64,000 bases of DNA from Roseateles subflavus (GTDB lineage Bacteria > Pseudomonadota > Gammaproteobacteria > Burkholderiales > Burkholderiaceae_C), in assembly GCF_030285365.1 (NCBI RefSeq), contig NZ_JASVDS010000001.1, positions 1,218,064 to 1,282,063 of the forward strand. The letters run 5' to 3'. Position numbers and translations under genes: made by a program. A model generated the notes under the pieces. That model had not been told where the DNA came from and did not search any database. It saw nothing but the letters and a program-made list of their open reading frames with translations. Below are positions 18,957 to 29,209 of this stretch, piece by piece; positions within the stretch are counted from its first letter, which is position 1; every line of letters starts with the position of its first letter.

Positions 18957-19589
18957 ATGGACGGACTGGACGACGTCACGCGCCTAGTGTGCGTGCGCCA
19001 TGGGCAGACCGGCTGGAATGCCGAGGGCCGGCTGCAGGGGCAGCTGGACATCGCGCTCGATGCCACGGGCGAGGCCCAGGCCGAGGCGCTGGCCGGCGCG
19101 CTGCAGGACGAAAGCCTGGACCACGTCTTCTGCAGCGACCTGCAGCGCTGCCGCCAGACCCTGGCACCGCTGACCCGCCGCCGCCCGCTGCCCGTCGAGT
19201 GGCAGCCCGGCTTGCGCGAGCGCAGCTTCGGCGACTTCCAGGGCCTGACCTGGGCCGAGCTCAGCGAGCGGGATCCGGAGGCCGCCCGGCGCTGGAAGCT
19301 GCGGGAGCCCGACTTTGCCGCGCCCGGTGGTGAATCGCTGCGGATCTTCAGTGAGCGTGTGCTGGCTGCCGTGCAGGCGCTGGCGGCCCGCCATGCGGGC
19401 CAGAGCCTCCTGCTCGTCACCCATGGCGGCGTGCTGGACTGTCTCTACCGGGCTGCCCTGGGCCTGGACCTGCAGGCGCCGCGCAGCTGGCGCCTCGGCA
19501 ATGCCGCCATCAACCGGCTGATGGTCTCCGGCGGGCAGCTGCATCTGGTGGGATGGGCGGACGAAAGCCATCTCCCGGTGGCGTCCTGA
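18957..19589 (+). CDS. Histidine phosphatase family protein
   Basis: A 210-residue member of the phosphoglycerate mutase/acid phosphatase branch. The phospho-accepting His is in VCVRHGQTGWN, Arg and Glu follow in FCSDLQRCRQT and LRERSFGDFQG, and the second His is in LLVTHGGVLD. Members include broad phosphatases, CobC and GpmB; nothing here identifies the substrate, and no cobalamin genes are present. It directly follows the DUF1840 gene. Confidence 0.88.
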   Translation: MDGLDDVTRLVCVRHGQTGWNAEGRLQGQLDIALDATGEAQAEALAGALQDESLDHVFCSDLQRCRQTLAPLTRRRPLPVEWQPGLRERSFGDFQGLTWAELSERDPEAARRWKLREPDFAAPGGESLRIFSERVLAAVQALAARHAGQSLLLVTHGGVLDCLYRAALGLDLQAPRSWRLGNAAINRLMVSGGQLHLVGWADESHLPVAS

Positions 19590-19692
19590 GCCCACCTCGG
19601 GCCCTGCTTTGACGCTGATGCCCGGGGTAGACGACAAAAAGCGCCTTGCCCCCCTGCAAAAAGTGACTGTTGCAAATTCACGTCGCCGGGGC

Positions 19693-19720
19693 TTCGGTCA
19701 AACCCTAGGCCTCCTATACT
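19693..19720 (+). promoter_or_regulatory. Porin promoter candidate
   Basis: TATACT (19715–19720) is a strong -10 box; TTCGGT (19693–19698) is a weak -35 at 16 nt. The box lies about 70 nt before the porin ATG. Confidence 0.5.
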
Positions 19721-19789
19721 CCCGCCACATTCCGCGTGACAAGACCGGGTGTTTCAGCCCGGCACAACCTCAACCTACAAAGGCAAATG

Positions 19790-20704
19790 ATGAAGAAGAT
19801 CGCTCTCGTCGCTGCTCTGGCCGCTGTGTCGGCTTCGGCTTTCGCACAAAGCTCCGTGACCCTGTGGGGCCGCGCCAACGTGACCGTTGAAAGCCAAAAG
19901 ATCGGCACCGCCGACCGCAAGGTGGTCGTGCAGGACAACCGTTCGCGCCTGGGCGTGAAGGGCCAGGAAGACCTGGGTGGCGGCCTGAAGGTCAGCTTCG
20001 CTCTGGAACACGGCCTGGACATCGACACCGGCAAGCAAACCGGCGGCGCCTTCTGGAACCGTGAATCGTCCGTGCAACTGAGCGGCGCTTTCGGTGCCAT
20101 CCGTCTGGGTAACTGGACCAACGGTTCGTACTTCGCCACCGCTGACTACGTCAGCATGCACAACCACGACACCGGCACCTCCGACGACAAGCTGTACTCG
20201 GGCGCTGGCTGGACCTCCGCCAACAAGGTGGGCTACTTCACCCCGAACATCGACGGCTTCACCGCTGAAATCACGATGCACGCTGGTGAAGGCGCCGACA
20301 AGCGCGCTTTCGACCTGTCGGCCAACTACGACCAAGGTCCTCTGCACCTGGGCGCTGGCTACAGCAAGCAAGGCGATGCCAAGCAGTACGCTGGCCGCGC
20401 TCTGTACGAGCTGGGCGAGTTCACCGTCGGTGGCTACGTGCAACGTGAAGACGTCAACGGCGAAACCCGCAACATCTGGCGTCTGGCCGGTATGTACACC
20501 ATGGGCGCTTCCGAGTTCCACGTGAACTACGGCGACGCTGGCCGCAGCGCTGTCGGCGCCAAGGCCAACCAGCTGACCCTGGGCTACAACTACAACCTGA
20601 GCAAGCGCACCAAGGTGTACGGCTTCTTCACGAAGCTGGACAACAAGGACAACAACGCTGGCGACCTGAACAGCCTGGCTGTCGGTATCCGTCACAACTT
20701 CTAA
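19790..20704 (+). CDS. Outer membrane porin (Gram-negative porin, OmpC-like)
   Basis: A 304-residue beta-barrel porin of the betaproteobacterial type. A signal peptide (MKKIALVAALAAVSASAFA) precedes SSVTLWGRANV; alternating strands run to the C-terminal LAVGIRHNF, whose final Phe is the outer-membrane insertion signal. It forms trimeric diffusion channels for small solutes. Of two adjacent ATGs (19787, 19790) the second has the better spacing to AAAGG. Codon use is unlike the neighbours: GCT for Ala, CAA for Gln and CGT for Arg are common, as expected of a very highly expressed gene. A strong terminator follows. Confidence 0.93.
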   Translation: MKKIALVAALAAVSASAFAQSSVTLWGRANVTVESQKIGTADRKVVVQDNRSRLGVKGQEDLGGGLKVSFALEHGLDIDTGKQTGGAFWNRESSVQLSGAFGAIRLGNWTNGSYFATADYVSMHNHDTGTSDDKLYSGAGWTSANKVGYFTPNIDGFTAEITMHAGEGADKRAFDLSANYDQGPLHLGAGYSKQGDAKQYAGRALYELGEFTVGGYVQREDVNGETRNIWRLAGMYTMGASEFHVNYGDAGRSAVGAKANQLTLGYNYNLSKRTKVYGFFTKLDNKDNNAGDLNSLAVGIRHNF

Positions 20705-20725
20705 TCCCTCGGGATCAGAATGTGC

Positions 20726-20753
20726 AAAAGGCGACCTTCGGGTCGCCTTTTTT
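20726..20753. terminator. Rho-independent terminator after the porin gene
   Basis: AGGCGACC (20729–20736), loop TTCG, GGTCGCCT (20741–20748) and a T run; the A run on the other side lets it also work for the convergent ruvB transcript. Confidence 0.9.
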
Positions 20754-20756
20754 CAT

Positions 20757-20812
20757 GGGTGCATGCCATTGGGTGCATGCCATTGGGTGCATGCCATTGG
20801 GTGCATGCCATT
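20757..20812. repeat. Four perfect tandem copies of a 14-bp unit
   Basis: gggtgcatgccatt is repeated four times without a mismatch (20757, 20771, 20785, 20799). The unit contains the palindrome GCATGC. The array starts right after the porin terminator and ends about 50 nt before the ruvB stop. Confidence 0.95.
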
Positions 20813-20864
20813 GGCAGTGGAGCGGGCGGCACGCTGAAGTGCCGGGCCACCTGCCGGTCAGCCG

Positions 20865-21923
20865 CTACTCGTCAAACAGCCCCGCCGAACTCTTCGGCGG
20901 CGCGACGCCGAGGTGCCGGAATGCCGCGAGCGTTGCAATGCGCCCGCGCGGCGTGCGCTGCAGAAAGCCCTGCTGGATCAGGTAGGGCTCGATGACGTCC
21001 TCGATGGTGTCGCGCTCCTCGCCGATGGCGGCCGCGACGTTGTCCAGGCCGACGGGGCCGCCGTCGAAACGGTGCACCACGGCCTCCAGCAGCTTTCTGT
21101 CCATGAGGTCGAAGCCCTGGGGGTCGACGTCCAGCATGGCCAGGGCCTTGTCGGCCATCAGCTTGGTGATGCGGCCGTCGCCCTTCACCTCGGCGTAGTC
21201 GCGCACGCGGCGCAGCAGGCGGTTGGCGATGCGGGGCGTGCCGCGCGACCGCCGCGCGATCTCCAGGGCGCCCTCCGCCGCGATGGGCGCGTTCATGAGC
21301 CCGGCCGAGCGTGTCACGATGCGCTGGAGCTCTTCAGGTGTGTAGAACTCCAGCCGCGCCACGATGCCGAAGCGGTCCCGCAGCGGATTGGTCAGCATGC
21401 CGGCGCGGGTGGTGGCGCCGACGAGGGTGAAGGGCTGCAGGTCCAGCTTGATCGAGCGGGCGGCCGGGCCCTCGCCGATCATGATGTCGATCTGGTAGTC
21501 CTCCAGCGCCGGGTACAGGATCTCCTCGACCACCGGCGAGAGGCGGTGGATCTCGTCGATGAAGAGCACATCGTTCTTCTCGAGATTGGTCAGGATGGCG
21601 GCCAGGTCCTTGGGCTTCTCGAGCACGGGACCCGAGGTCTGGCGGAGATTGACGCCCAGTTCGGCGGCGATGATGTGCGATAGCGTCGTCTTGCCGAGGC
21701 CCGGTGGGCCGAAGAGCAGTACGTGGTCCAGGGCCTCCTCGCGCTTGCGGGCGGCGCCGATGAAGATCTCCAGCTGCTCGCGCGCCTTCGCCTGACCCAC
21801 GTACTCGTCCAGCAGCTTGGGGCGCAGCGCGCGCTCCAGCGCCTCCTCGTTCGGGTTGCCGGGTGCCGCGCTGATCACGCGGGTGGGCGGCTGGGGGGCG
21901 AAGTCGTCGGTCTGGATCGGCAT
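20865..21923 (-). CDS. ruvB: Holliday junction branch migration ATPase RuvB
   Basis: A 352-residue AAA+ motor that, with RuvA, drives Holliday junction branch migration in recombinational repair. Walker [10 protein letters not shown], Walker B DEIHR, sensor [10 protein letters not shown] and the Arg finger region LRDRFG are present, followed by the C-terminal winged helix ([17 protein letters not shown]). Length is normal for the family. It lies 28 nt downstream of ruvA on the same strand, the usual order; ruvC is not adjacent. Confidence 0.97.
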   Translation of the reverse strand: MPIQTDDFAPQPPTRVISAAPGNPNEEALERALRPKLLDEYVGQAKAREQLEIFIGAARKREEALDHVLLFGPPGLGKTTLSHIIAAELGVNLRQTSGPVLEKPKDLAAILTNLEKNDVLFIDEIHRLSPVVEEILYPALEDYQIDIMIGEGPAARSIKLDLQPFTLVGATTRAGMLTNPLRDRFGIVARLEFYTPEELQRIVTRSAGLMNAPIAAEGALEIARRSRGTPRIANRLLRRVRDYAEVKGDGRITKLMADKALAMLDVDPQGFDLMDRKLLEAVVHRFDGGPVGLDNVAAAIGEERDTIEDVIEPYLIQQGFLQRTPRGRIATLAAFRHLGVAPPKSSAGLFDE

Positions 21924-21951
21924 GGCGGGGCGGGGCGCAGGAGGGGCGGGG

Positions 21952-22524
21952 TCAGCGGTTCAGGGACTTCAGCGCGAGCTTGATGCCCTCGCTCACCCCC
22001 ACGTCGGCCGGCAGCTGCTTGAGGGCGGCGGCGGCTTCCTTGTCGCTGTAGCCCAGGGCCTGCAGGGCCTGGAGGATGTCCGCCTGACTGTCGTTGGCCA
22101 CGCTGGCAGGCAGCGCGAGATCGGGACCCAGCTTGCCCTTGAGCTCCAGCAGCAGGCGCTCGGCCGTCTTCTTGCCGATGCCCGGCACCTTCACGAGGCG
22201 GCCGGCCTCCTGCAGGCTCACGGCCTGAGCCAGGTCGCCCACGCTGAGGCCGGACAGGATGGACAGCGCCGTGCGCGGGCCCACGCCGCTGATCTTGATG
22301 AGCTGGCGGAAGGTGGCGCGCTCCTCGGCACTCAGGAAGCCGAAGAGGATCTGGGCGTCCTCGCGCACCACGAAGTGCGTCAGCAGGCTCACCCGCTCGC
22401 CCAGGCCGGGGAGGTTGTAGAAGGTGCTCATCGGCACGTCGACTTCATAGCCGACGCCTTGCACATCGATGAGCACGAGCGGGGGCGATTTTTCCGCGAG
22501 GACGCCGGTGAGCCTTCCAATCAT
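21952..22524 (-). CDS. ruvA: Holliday junction DNA-binding protein RuvA
   Basis: A 190-residue protein with the OB fold at the N-terminus ([15 protein letters not shown]), two helix-hairpin-helix motifs ([18 protein letters not shown] and [19 protein letters not shown]) and a C-terminal RuvB-binding domain (about 140–190). It tetramerises on the four-way junction and loads RuvB. GATAAT lies exactly 6 nt before the ATG with no ribosome binding site, suggesting a leaderless transcript. Confidence 0.97.
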   Translation of the reverse strand: MIGRLTGVLAEKSPPLVLIDVQGVGYEVDVPMSTFYNLPGLGERVSLLTHFVVREDAQILFGFLSAEERATFRQLIKISGVGPRTALSILSGLSVGDLAQAVSLQEAGRLVKVPGIGKKTAERLLLELKGKLGPDLALPASVANDSQADILQALQALGYSDKEAAAALKQLPADVGVSEGIKLALKSLNR

Positions 22525-22530
22525 CGGGCG

Positions 22531-22536
22531 ATTATC
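22531..22536 (-). promoter_or_regulatory. -10-like box placed for a leaderless start (ruvA)
   Basis: GATAAT on the minus strand, 6 nt before the ruvA ATG; no Shine-Dalgarno sequence. Confidence 0.5.
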
Positions 22537-22569
22537 GGGGGCTTCCGGGCCGGGCGGCCCGCCGCGGCA

Positions 22570-23223
22570 TCAGTTCCGGCCGAACAGGCCCAGGCGCTGC
22601 GCCTCGAGCGCCGCTTCCGCCCGCGAGGAGACGTTGAGCTTGCGGTAGATCTGCTTCACGTAGTCCGCGATGGTGTGGCGCGACAGGCCCAGCTGCACGC
22701 CGATCTCCGGCAGCGTGAAGCCCTTGGCCACGCGCAGCAGCACCTCGGTCTCGCGCTCGGTCAGCGAGACCTCGATCAGCTGCGGCGAGGCCTGCGGGCG
22801 GCGCTGCGAGTTGAAGTGCGCGATCACCTTGCGGGCGATGGAGGGCGACAGCGGCGGCTCGCCCTGGCTGATGCGCTGCAGCTGCTCGACCAGCAGCTCG
22901 CGCGCCTGCTCCTTCAGCAGGTAGCCGAAGGCGCCGGCCTGCAGGGCGGGGAAGATGTGCTCGTCGTCATCGTGGATGGTCACGATCACCGATTGCACCT
23001 CCGGCTGCTTCTCGCGCAGCGCCGCGACCACGTCCACGCCGGAGCCGTCGGGCAGACCGAGGTCCAGCAGGGCCAGGGTGAAACGCTGACTGTTGATGTG
23101 CTGCAGGGCGTCCTGCACGCGGGAGCACTCGGTGATCACGGCATTGGTGAAGACCTGGCTCACCAGGGTCTTGAGCCAGGCGCGGATTTCCGGGATGTCT
23201 TCGAGCAGCAGGATGTTGTTCAT
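22570..23223 (-). CDS. LuxR/NarL-family response regulator
   Basis: A 217-residue regulator. The receiver domain (about 1–120) has the acidic pocket (Glu8, Asp9), the phospho-acceptor Asp54 in LLDLGLPDGSG and a conserved Lys in LLKEQARE. The C-terminal LuxR helix-turn-helix (about 152–212) reads SLTERETEVLLRVAKG then LGLSRHTIADYVKQIYRKL. It lies 110 nt downstream of the sensor kinase gene on the same strand and is its likely partner. The genes controlled are not evident. Confidence 0.92.
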   Translation of the reverse strand: MNNILLLEDIPEIRAWLKTLVSQVFTNAVITECSRVQDALQHINSQRFTLALLDLGLPDGSGVDVVAALREKQPEVQSVIVTIHDDDEHIFPALQAGAFGYLLKEQARELLVEQLQRISQGEPPLSPSIARKVIAHFNSQRRPQASPQLIEVSLTERETEVLLRVAKGFTLPEIGVQLGLSRHTIADYVKQIYRKLNVSSRAEAALEAQRLGLFGRN

Positions 23224-23333
23224 GGTGTGGTCTTGGTATGGGCGGGCCCGGAGGGGCCCACGGCCTGGCGATCAGGCAACAGTATGCCTTTTGATGCAGT
23301 GGCGCCAGTCCCGGCCAGACCCTGAGTCGCAGA

Positions 23334-25235
23334 TCACAGCGGAATCGTCAGGCGGATGATGGTGCCCAGGCCCTGCCCGGACTCGACCAGGCATTGCCCC
23401 TGCATCTGCTTGGCGCGGGCCTTCATGCTGGCCATGCCGTGGCCCTTGTCCAGGCGGCCGTCCAGCTCCATGGGGATGCCCTGGCCGTTGTCCTGGATGA
23501 CCACCTGGAAATCGCCGCCCTGCACATTGCAGCTCACCGTGCAATGCGTCGCGCCGCTGTGCTTGATGATGTTGCTCACGGACTCCCGCAGGATGCGCGT
23601 GGTCTGCACATAGGCGCGCGCCGGCAGCGTGTGCTCCACGTCCTCGGCAGGAGACTTCCATTCGGCGTTGATGTTGGCCTGGCCCAGGCGGGAGACGAGC
23701 TCGGCGCGCCAGTCCCCCAGGGCGTCGAGCAGGTGCACGGGCTTGCCGGTGAGGCCGCGCACCGAGAGCCGCATCTCCTCCAGCGCCTCGCGGGCCAGCG
23801 TCGAGATGCGGTCGGACTCGCTGGTGTGGACGATGGTCAGCAGCTTGGCGCCGAGGTCATCGTGCAGGTCGGCGGCGATGCGCTTGCGCTCGCGTTCGGT
23901 GACCTGCTCCAGCTTCTGCTCGGCCATCTGCGCGTAGCTGCGCTCGATCTCGGCCAGCTTCTCGGCCATGCGCTGCTCCAGCTGCACGTGCTTGTGCTCG
24001 GCCACCTTGCGGGCACGCGCCACACAGACCGTGGCGTGCAGGCCCAGTCCCATCATGAGCAGCGGCACCGTCAGCGGCGTCAGCGGCACCCACATCGGCA
24101 GCTGCAGCTGGGACAGCATCAGCTCGAGCAGGACGGCCGCGATGGACAGGCCCAGCAGCGTGCACACCATGGTGAAGTCCCGCCGCTGCACGGTGCTGTC
24201 CAGCGGCCGGGCCTGGATGGCCTGCCAGCGCAGCCAGAGATGGAAGGCCATGCCGGCGACCAGCTCGGCGGCCAGCAGCGCCGTCCAGACGCTGGCCACG
24301 GTGAAGTGATGCAGCGGCCCGGCGACGACGAGGCTCAGCGGCACCAGGGCGCACTGCGCCAGCAGGAGGGCGTTGAGCCGGGCATGGCGCCAGCCCATCT
24401 CCCGCAGGAAGAACTGCAGCGAGAACAGCGTGATGGCGGGCAGGCAGGTCGACAGCCCGATCTCGAGCCAGTGGCGCGGCAGGGGCAGCGCACCGATCCA
24501 GAAGCGCGTGGACAGCAGCACCCAGCTGAGCATCAGGCCCGACAGGAACAGCAGGTGCCGCTCGCGCCGGTACAGGATGGCGAGTACGCCGGTGGTGACG
24601 GCCATCATCACCAGCATGGCGTTCAGCGCCTGGGGCAGGCTCTGGCGCCAGAAAGTGGCGCGGGCATGGCGCTGGCTCAGGGCCTCCAGGGGGCCGATCT
24701 CGACGGCACTCAGGCGCGCGCTGCGCTGGCTGGAGTTGAGCTGCTGACGGCTGTAGCCGGCCAGCTGCAGGTCGAGCAGGTTGCCCTGCGGACGCAGCAG
24801 CTCGGGAGGCAGGGGGACGAGCAGCGGCTGGAAGCAGTGGTCCGTGATGGGATCGACCATGCGGCCCCGGGTCAGCAGGCTGATGCCGTTGAAGCGCACC
24901 TGCACATTGCTGCAGGCCTGGGCGATGTAGGCGGCCAGCGGGCCGGCGGGCTGGGTGAAGGGGGCATCGAAGGCCAGGCGGTACCACAGCGGATGTGCCG
25001 CGAACTCCGACGGGGCTTCCGGACGGCTCTGATGCCAGTCATGCGGCAGCGCCTGCAGGGAGAGCGCCGCCTGCTCGGGAAACTGCGGCTCCGAGCCCAC
25101 GGCCACCAGGGCCTGCTGCAGGAGGAGGTTCTGCGACTGCGCCTGGGCCGGGAACGGCAGCAGCCCGGGCACGAGGCTCAGCAGGGCGACGCCCACCAGA
25201 AGGGGAAGTCGCAGGAGAAGGGAAGGGATGCTCAT
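23334..25235 (-). CDS. Membrane sensor histidine kinase, NarX/HisKA_3 type with a DISM-like sensor
   Basis: A 633-residue kinase. A signal peptide (about 1–32) leads to a periplasmic domain of about 165 residues (7TMR-DISM-like, with HPLWYRLAFDAP), then about seven membrane helices (about 205–395), a coiled coil, the dimerisation domain with the phosphorylated His458 in RKRIAADLHDDLGAKL, and a C-terminal ATPase domain (RESVSNIIKHSG as N box, VIQDNGQGIP, GHGMASMKARA). The ATG at 25235 starts the signal peptide; earlier codons would overlap the divergent phoH promoter. CACAAT at 25273–25278 may be its -10 box, and a 12-bp direct repeat overlaps that promoter. Confidence 0.9.
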   Translation of the reverse strand: MSIPSLLLRLPLLVGVALLSLVPGLLPFPAQAQSQNLLLQQALVAVGSEPQFPEQAALSLQALPHDWHQSRPEAPSEFAAHPLWYRLAFDAPFTQPAGPLAAYIAQACSNVQVRFNGISLLTRGRMVDPITDHCFQPLLVPLPPELLRPQGNLLDLQLAGYSRQQLNSSQRSARLSAVEIGPLEALSQRHARATFWRQSLPQALNAMLVMMAVTTGVLAILYRRERHLLFLSGLMLSWVLLSTRFWIGALPLPRHWLEIGLSTCLPAITLFSLQFFLREMGWRHARLNALLLAQCALVPLSLVVAGPLHHFTVASVWTALLAAELVAGMAFHLWLRWQAIQARPLDSTVQRRDFTMVCTLLGLSIAAVLLELMLSQLQLPMWVPLTPLTVPLLMMGLGLHATVCVARARKVAEHKHVQLEQRMAEKLAEIERSYAQMAEQKLEQVTERERKRIAADLHDDLGAKLLTIVHTSESDRISTLAREALEEMRLSVRGLTGKPVHLLDALGDWRAELVSRLGQANINAEWKSPAEDVEHTLPARAYVQTTRILRESVSNIIKHSGATHCTVSCNVQGGDFQVVIQDNGQGIPMELDGRLDKGHGMASMKARAKQMQGQCLVESGQGLGTIIRLTIPL

Positions 25236-25275
25236 GGATGGTGGGCGTGCGGGCCGGACTCGGCCGGGCCTGATT

Positions 25276-25299
25276 GTGCCGAACGTCGTGCCGAACGTC
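25276..25299. repeat. Two perfect tandem copies of a 12-bp sequence in the kinase promoter
   Basis: gtgccgaacgtc occurs at 25276–25287 and again at 25288–25299, between the divergent sensor kinase and phoH genes and overlapping the likely kinase -10/-35 region. It may be a binding site for the cognate response regulator. Confidence 0.7.
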
Positions 25300-25419
25300 T
25301 GGGGATAGCCTGCCGCGCGTCCATCCCCATCTGCCACAGCGCCGGAGGGCGGCGAGCGCCTGGCCGCCGCGCCCGGCGACAATACCCGCCTGACTTCCGA
25401 CCGCGACAAAGGTCCCGCC

Positions 25420-26466
25420 TTGATACTGCGCCACGTTTTTACCCCCGCCGACAACAAACGTCTCTCCCATCTGTGCGGGGGGCTCGACGACCATCTCCGT
25501 CAGGTGGAGGCTGCCCTGGATGTGCGCATCACGCGCCGCGGCGAGGCCTTCCGCATCGAGGGGCACAAGGCGGCGGCCGAGCAGGCGCTGCAGCTGCTGC
25601 AGAGCCTCTACGACAACGCCCGCAAGCCGATCGCCCCGGAGCATCTGCAGCTGGCCATCCTCGAGGCGGCCCAGCAGCTTGCCGAGGCACTGGGCGCGCG
25701 CAAGCCGCGCAAGGCCGCGGCGGTGGATGAGACGGCGGCCGTGCCCGACTCCCAGGGCGTGGTGCTGCGCACGCGCCGCGCCGACCTGGCCGGCCGCACG
25801 CCCAACCAGCACAGCTACCTGCGCCACATCCTCAACCACGACATCACCTTCGGCCTCGGCCCTGCCGGCACCGGCAAGACCTTCCTGGCGGTGGCCTGTG
25901 CCGTGGACGCGCTGGAGCGCTCGCAGGTGCAGCGCATCATCCTGACCCGCCCCGCGGTCGAGGCCGGCGAGCGCCTCGGATTCCTGCCGGGCGACCTCAC
26001 GCAGAAGGTGGATCCCTATCTCAGACCGCTGTACGACGCGCTCTACGACCTCATGGGCTTCGATCGCGTCAGCAAGGCCTTCGAGAAGGGCCAGCTCGAG
26101 ATCGCCCCGCTGGCCTTCATGCGCGGTCGCACGCTGAACCACGCCTTCGTGATCCTCGACGAGGCCCAGAACACCACCCCCGAGCAGATGAAGATGTTCC
26201 TCACCCGCATCGGCTTCGGCAGCAAGTGCGTGGTGACCGGCGACACGAGCCAGATCGACCTGCCCAAGGGCACGCTCAGCGGCCTCATGGATGCCGAGCG
26301 TGTGCTGAAGAAGGTGCGCGGCATCGCCATGACGCACTTCACCTCGGCCGACGTCGTGCGACACCCGCTGGTGGCCCGCATCGTCGAGGCCTACGAGGCC
26401 CGCACCAAGGCTGAACAGAAGAAGCAGGCGCCCGCCGGTGGCGCCCCGCACGGAGCCCGCGCATGA
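25420..26466 (+). CDS. phoH: PhoH-like ATPase (YbeZ)
   Basis: A 348-residue protein with a small N-terminal RNA-binding-like region (about 20–80) and a PhoH P-loop domain (about 120–330): Walker [10 protein letters not shown], Walker [14 protein letters not shown] and [12 protein letters not shown]. PhoH/YbeZ ATPases work with the endoribonuclease YbeY, encoded immediately downstream with a 4-nt overlap. The start is a TTG at 25420 (protein [12 protein letters not shown]) preceded by AAAGG; it begins at the family's conserved N-terminus and no ATG is available nearby. Confidence 0.9.
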   Translation: MILRHVFTPADNKRLSHLCGGLDDHLRQVEAALDVRITRRGEAFRIEGHKAAAEQALQLLQSLYDNARKPIAPEHLQLAILEAAQQLAEALGARKPRKAAAVDETAAVPDSQGVVLRTRRADLAGRTPNQHSYLRHILNHDITFGLGPAGTGKTFLAVACAVDALERSQVQRIILTRPAVEAGERLGFLPGDLTQKVDPYLRPLYDALYDLMGFDRVSKAFEKGQLEIAPLAFMRGRTLNHAFVILDEAQNTTPEQMKMFLTRIGFGSKCVVTGDTSQIDLPKGTLSGLMDAERVLKKVRGIAMTHFTSADVVRHPLVARIVEAYEARTKAEQKKQAPAGGAPHGARA

Positions 26467-26906
26467 GCCGTCCTGACCTGAGCCTGTCCCTGCAGTTCGC
26501 CGACCCGCGCCATCGTGCGCAGCTGCCGCGTCACAAGGTGCAGCGCTGGATCCGCGCGGCGCTCGAGCTGCCCGGCGAGATCGCCGTGCGCATCGTCGAC
26601 GCCGACGAGGGCCGCCAGCTCAACCACGAGTTCCGCGGCAAGGACTACGCGACCAATGTGCTCACCTTCGACTACAGCCACGAGCCGGTGGTCGGCGCGG
26701 ACCTGGTGATCTGCGCCGAGGTGGTCGAGCGCGAGGCGAAGGAAATGGGCATCGACCTCGTGGCGCACTACGCCCACATGCTGGTGCACGGCACCCTGCA
26801 TGCACAGGGCTACGACCACGAGGAGGACGACGAGGCCGAGGCCATGGAATCGCGGGAAACCGAGATCCTCCTGGCGCTGGGCTTCGCCGACCCCTACCGG
26901 CGCTGA
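26463..26906 (+). CDS. ybeY: Endoribonuclease YbeY (16S rRNA maturation, ribosome quality control)
   Basis: A 147-residue metal-dependent endoribonuclease. The zinc motif [18 protein letters not shown] (H-G-x-L-H-x-x-G-Y-D-H) near residues 109–126 and the substrate segment TNVLTFDY are present. It takes part in 16S rRNA 3'-end maturation and removal of defective ribosomes. It overlaps phoH by ATGA, the standard order, and runs convergently to the CorA gene with 17 nt between. Confidence 0.95.
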   Translation: MSRPDLSLSLQFADPRHRAQLPRHKVQRWIRAALELPGEIAVRIVDADEGRQLNHEFRGKDYATNVLTFDYSHEPVVGADLVICAEVVEREAKEMGIDLVAHYAHMLVHGTLHAQGYDHEEDDEAEAMESRETEILLALGFADPYRR

Positions 26907-26923
26907 CGGCGTGTGCGGGCGCC

Positions 26924-28018
26924 TCAGCTCTTGCTGCTGAGGTAGCGCTTGCGCCAGAAGAACAGGCCCAGGCCGAGCCCCACACCCAGCATCAGGCTCA
27001 GTGCCACCCAGAAGCCGGTGGCCTTGTGGATCAGCGGCAGGCTGTCGAAGTTCATGCCGAAGATGCCGGTGATCAGGTTCAGCGGCAGGAAGATGGCGGT
27101 GAGCACCGTCAGCGTCCGCATGATGTTGTTGGTGCGGTGGCCGAGCGCGGAGAAGTGCATCTGCACCGCCGACTCGGCCGAGCTCTCCAGCCGGCGCACG
27201 TGGCTCAGCACGCGCTCCACATGCTCCAGCACGTCACGCGAGCGCACACGCAGCAGCTCGCGCTCGCGGTCGGCCCGGGCGTCCTGCGCCGGCGGCCATT
27301 CCGCGAGGGCATCGAGCCATTCCTGGACCGCGCTGCGCTGGTCTTCGCAGACGTCTTCCAGCCGGGTCAGCGTGTCCCGCGCTGTCAGCAGGGCGGGCCA
27401 TTCGCGGAAGTTGCTGTGCGGGTCGAAGAGCTGGCGCTGCAGACCCGTCAGCTGGCGCGTCAGCAGGCGGCGCAGGTCCAGGTAGCTGTCGACCATGTGG
27501 TTGAGCATGCGCAGCATCAGGTCCGCCGGGCTGGTCGGCAGGCGATTGCCGCCACGCAGGTCACGGCCCTCGTGCATCTGGCCGAGGCGCGTGGCGAAGA
27601 AGTCCCGCACCTGGCAATCGCCGGGATGCACGCTCAGCAGCACGCGATCGAACACCGCGAAGCCCACGGGGCTGGTGTCGATGGACTGGAGCGAGCGCTC
27701 GATGGCCTCGGCGGACACGGGCGCATCCTCATCCGGTGCTTCCGTGCCCGGCACGGTGGCGAGGCGGCGGAAGACCATGAGGTCGTACCACGAGGTGTAG
27801 TCGAAGTGCGAGGGCAGCTGCACGTTGAGCAGATCCGAGACGTGCAGGTCCACCAGGGGCGCACCGCACCAGCGCTGCAGCGCGAGCTGCAGCTCGAGGC
27901 TGCGCAGGCTGAATTCCTCGCGGCTGAGGCCGACCCACAGATAGCCGGTGTCGGGCAGGTCCTGGGGGAGCTGGGCGAGCTCGCTGAGCTGCTCGCCGCT
28001 GAGCAGGAACAGGCGCAT
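26924..28018 (-). CDS. corA: CorA-family divalent cation transporter
   Basis: A 364-residue protein with a large cytoplasmic alpha/beta and helical domain (about 1–300) and two C-terminal membrane helices (about 303–325 and 335–357). The selectivity motif GMN is in GIFGMNFDSLP between them, as in CorA magnesium and cobalt channels and ZntB zinc transporters; the short basic C-terminus FFWRKRYLSSKS is typical. Ion preference cannot be read from sequence. It lies 53 nt downstream of hemB on the same strand. Confidence 0.9.
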   Translation of the reverse strand: MRLFLLSGEQLSELAQLPQDLPDTGYLWVGLSREEFSLRSLELQLALQRWCGAPLVDLHVSDLLNVQLPSHFDYTSWYDLMVFRRLATVPGTEAPDEDAPVSAEAIERSLQSIDTSPVGFAVFDRVLLSVHPGDCQVRDFFATRLGQMHEGRDLRGGNRLPTSPADLMLRMLNHMVDSYLDLRRLLTRQLTGLQRQLFDPHSNFREWPALLTARDTLTRLEDVCEDQRSAVQEWLDALAEWPPAQDARADRERELLRVRSRDVLEHVERVLSHVRRLESSAESAVQMHFSALGHRTNNIMRTLTVLTAIFLPLNLITGIFGMNFDSLPLIHKATGFWVALSLMLGVGLGLGLFFWRKRYLSSKS

Positions 28019-28071
28019 TCAGCGCCCCCCGCCGGACGGCGGAGCCGGGCGGGCGGCCGGCACGGCGAGCC

Positions 28072-29184
<1,113 letters not shown>

Positions 29185-29209
29185 TTAAACTGGTTTTCGA
29201 ATGATAGCC

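Noticed and set aside
20757..20812. CRISPR array
   Set aside because: The 14-bp copies are directly adjacent with no spacers and no cas genes are present; it is a simple tandem repeat.
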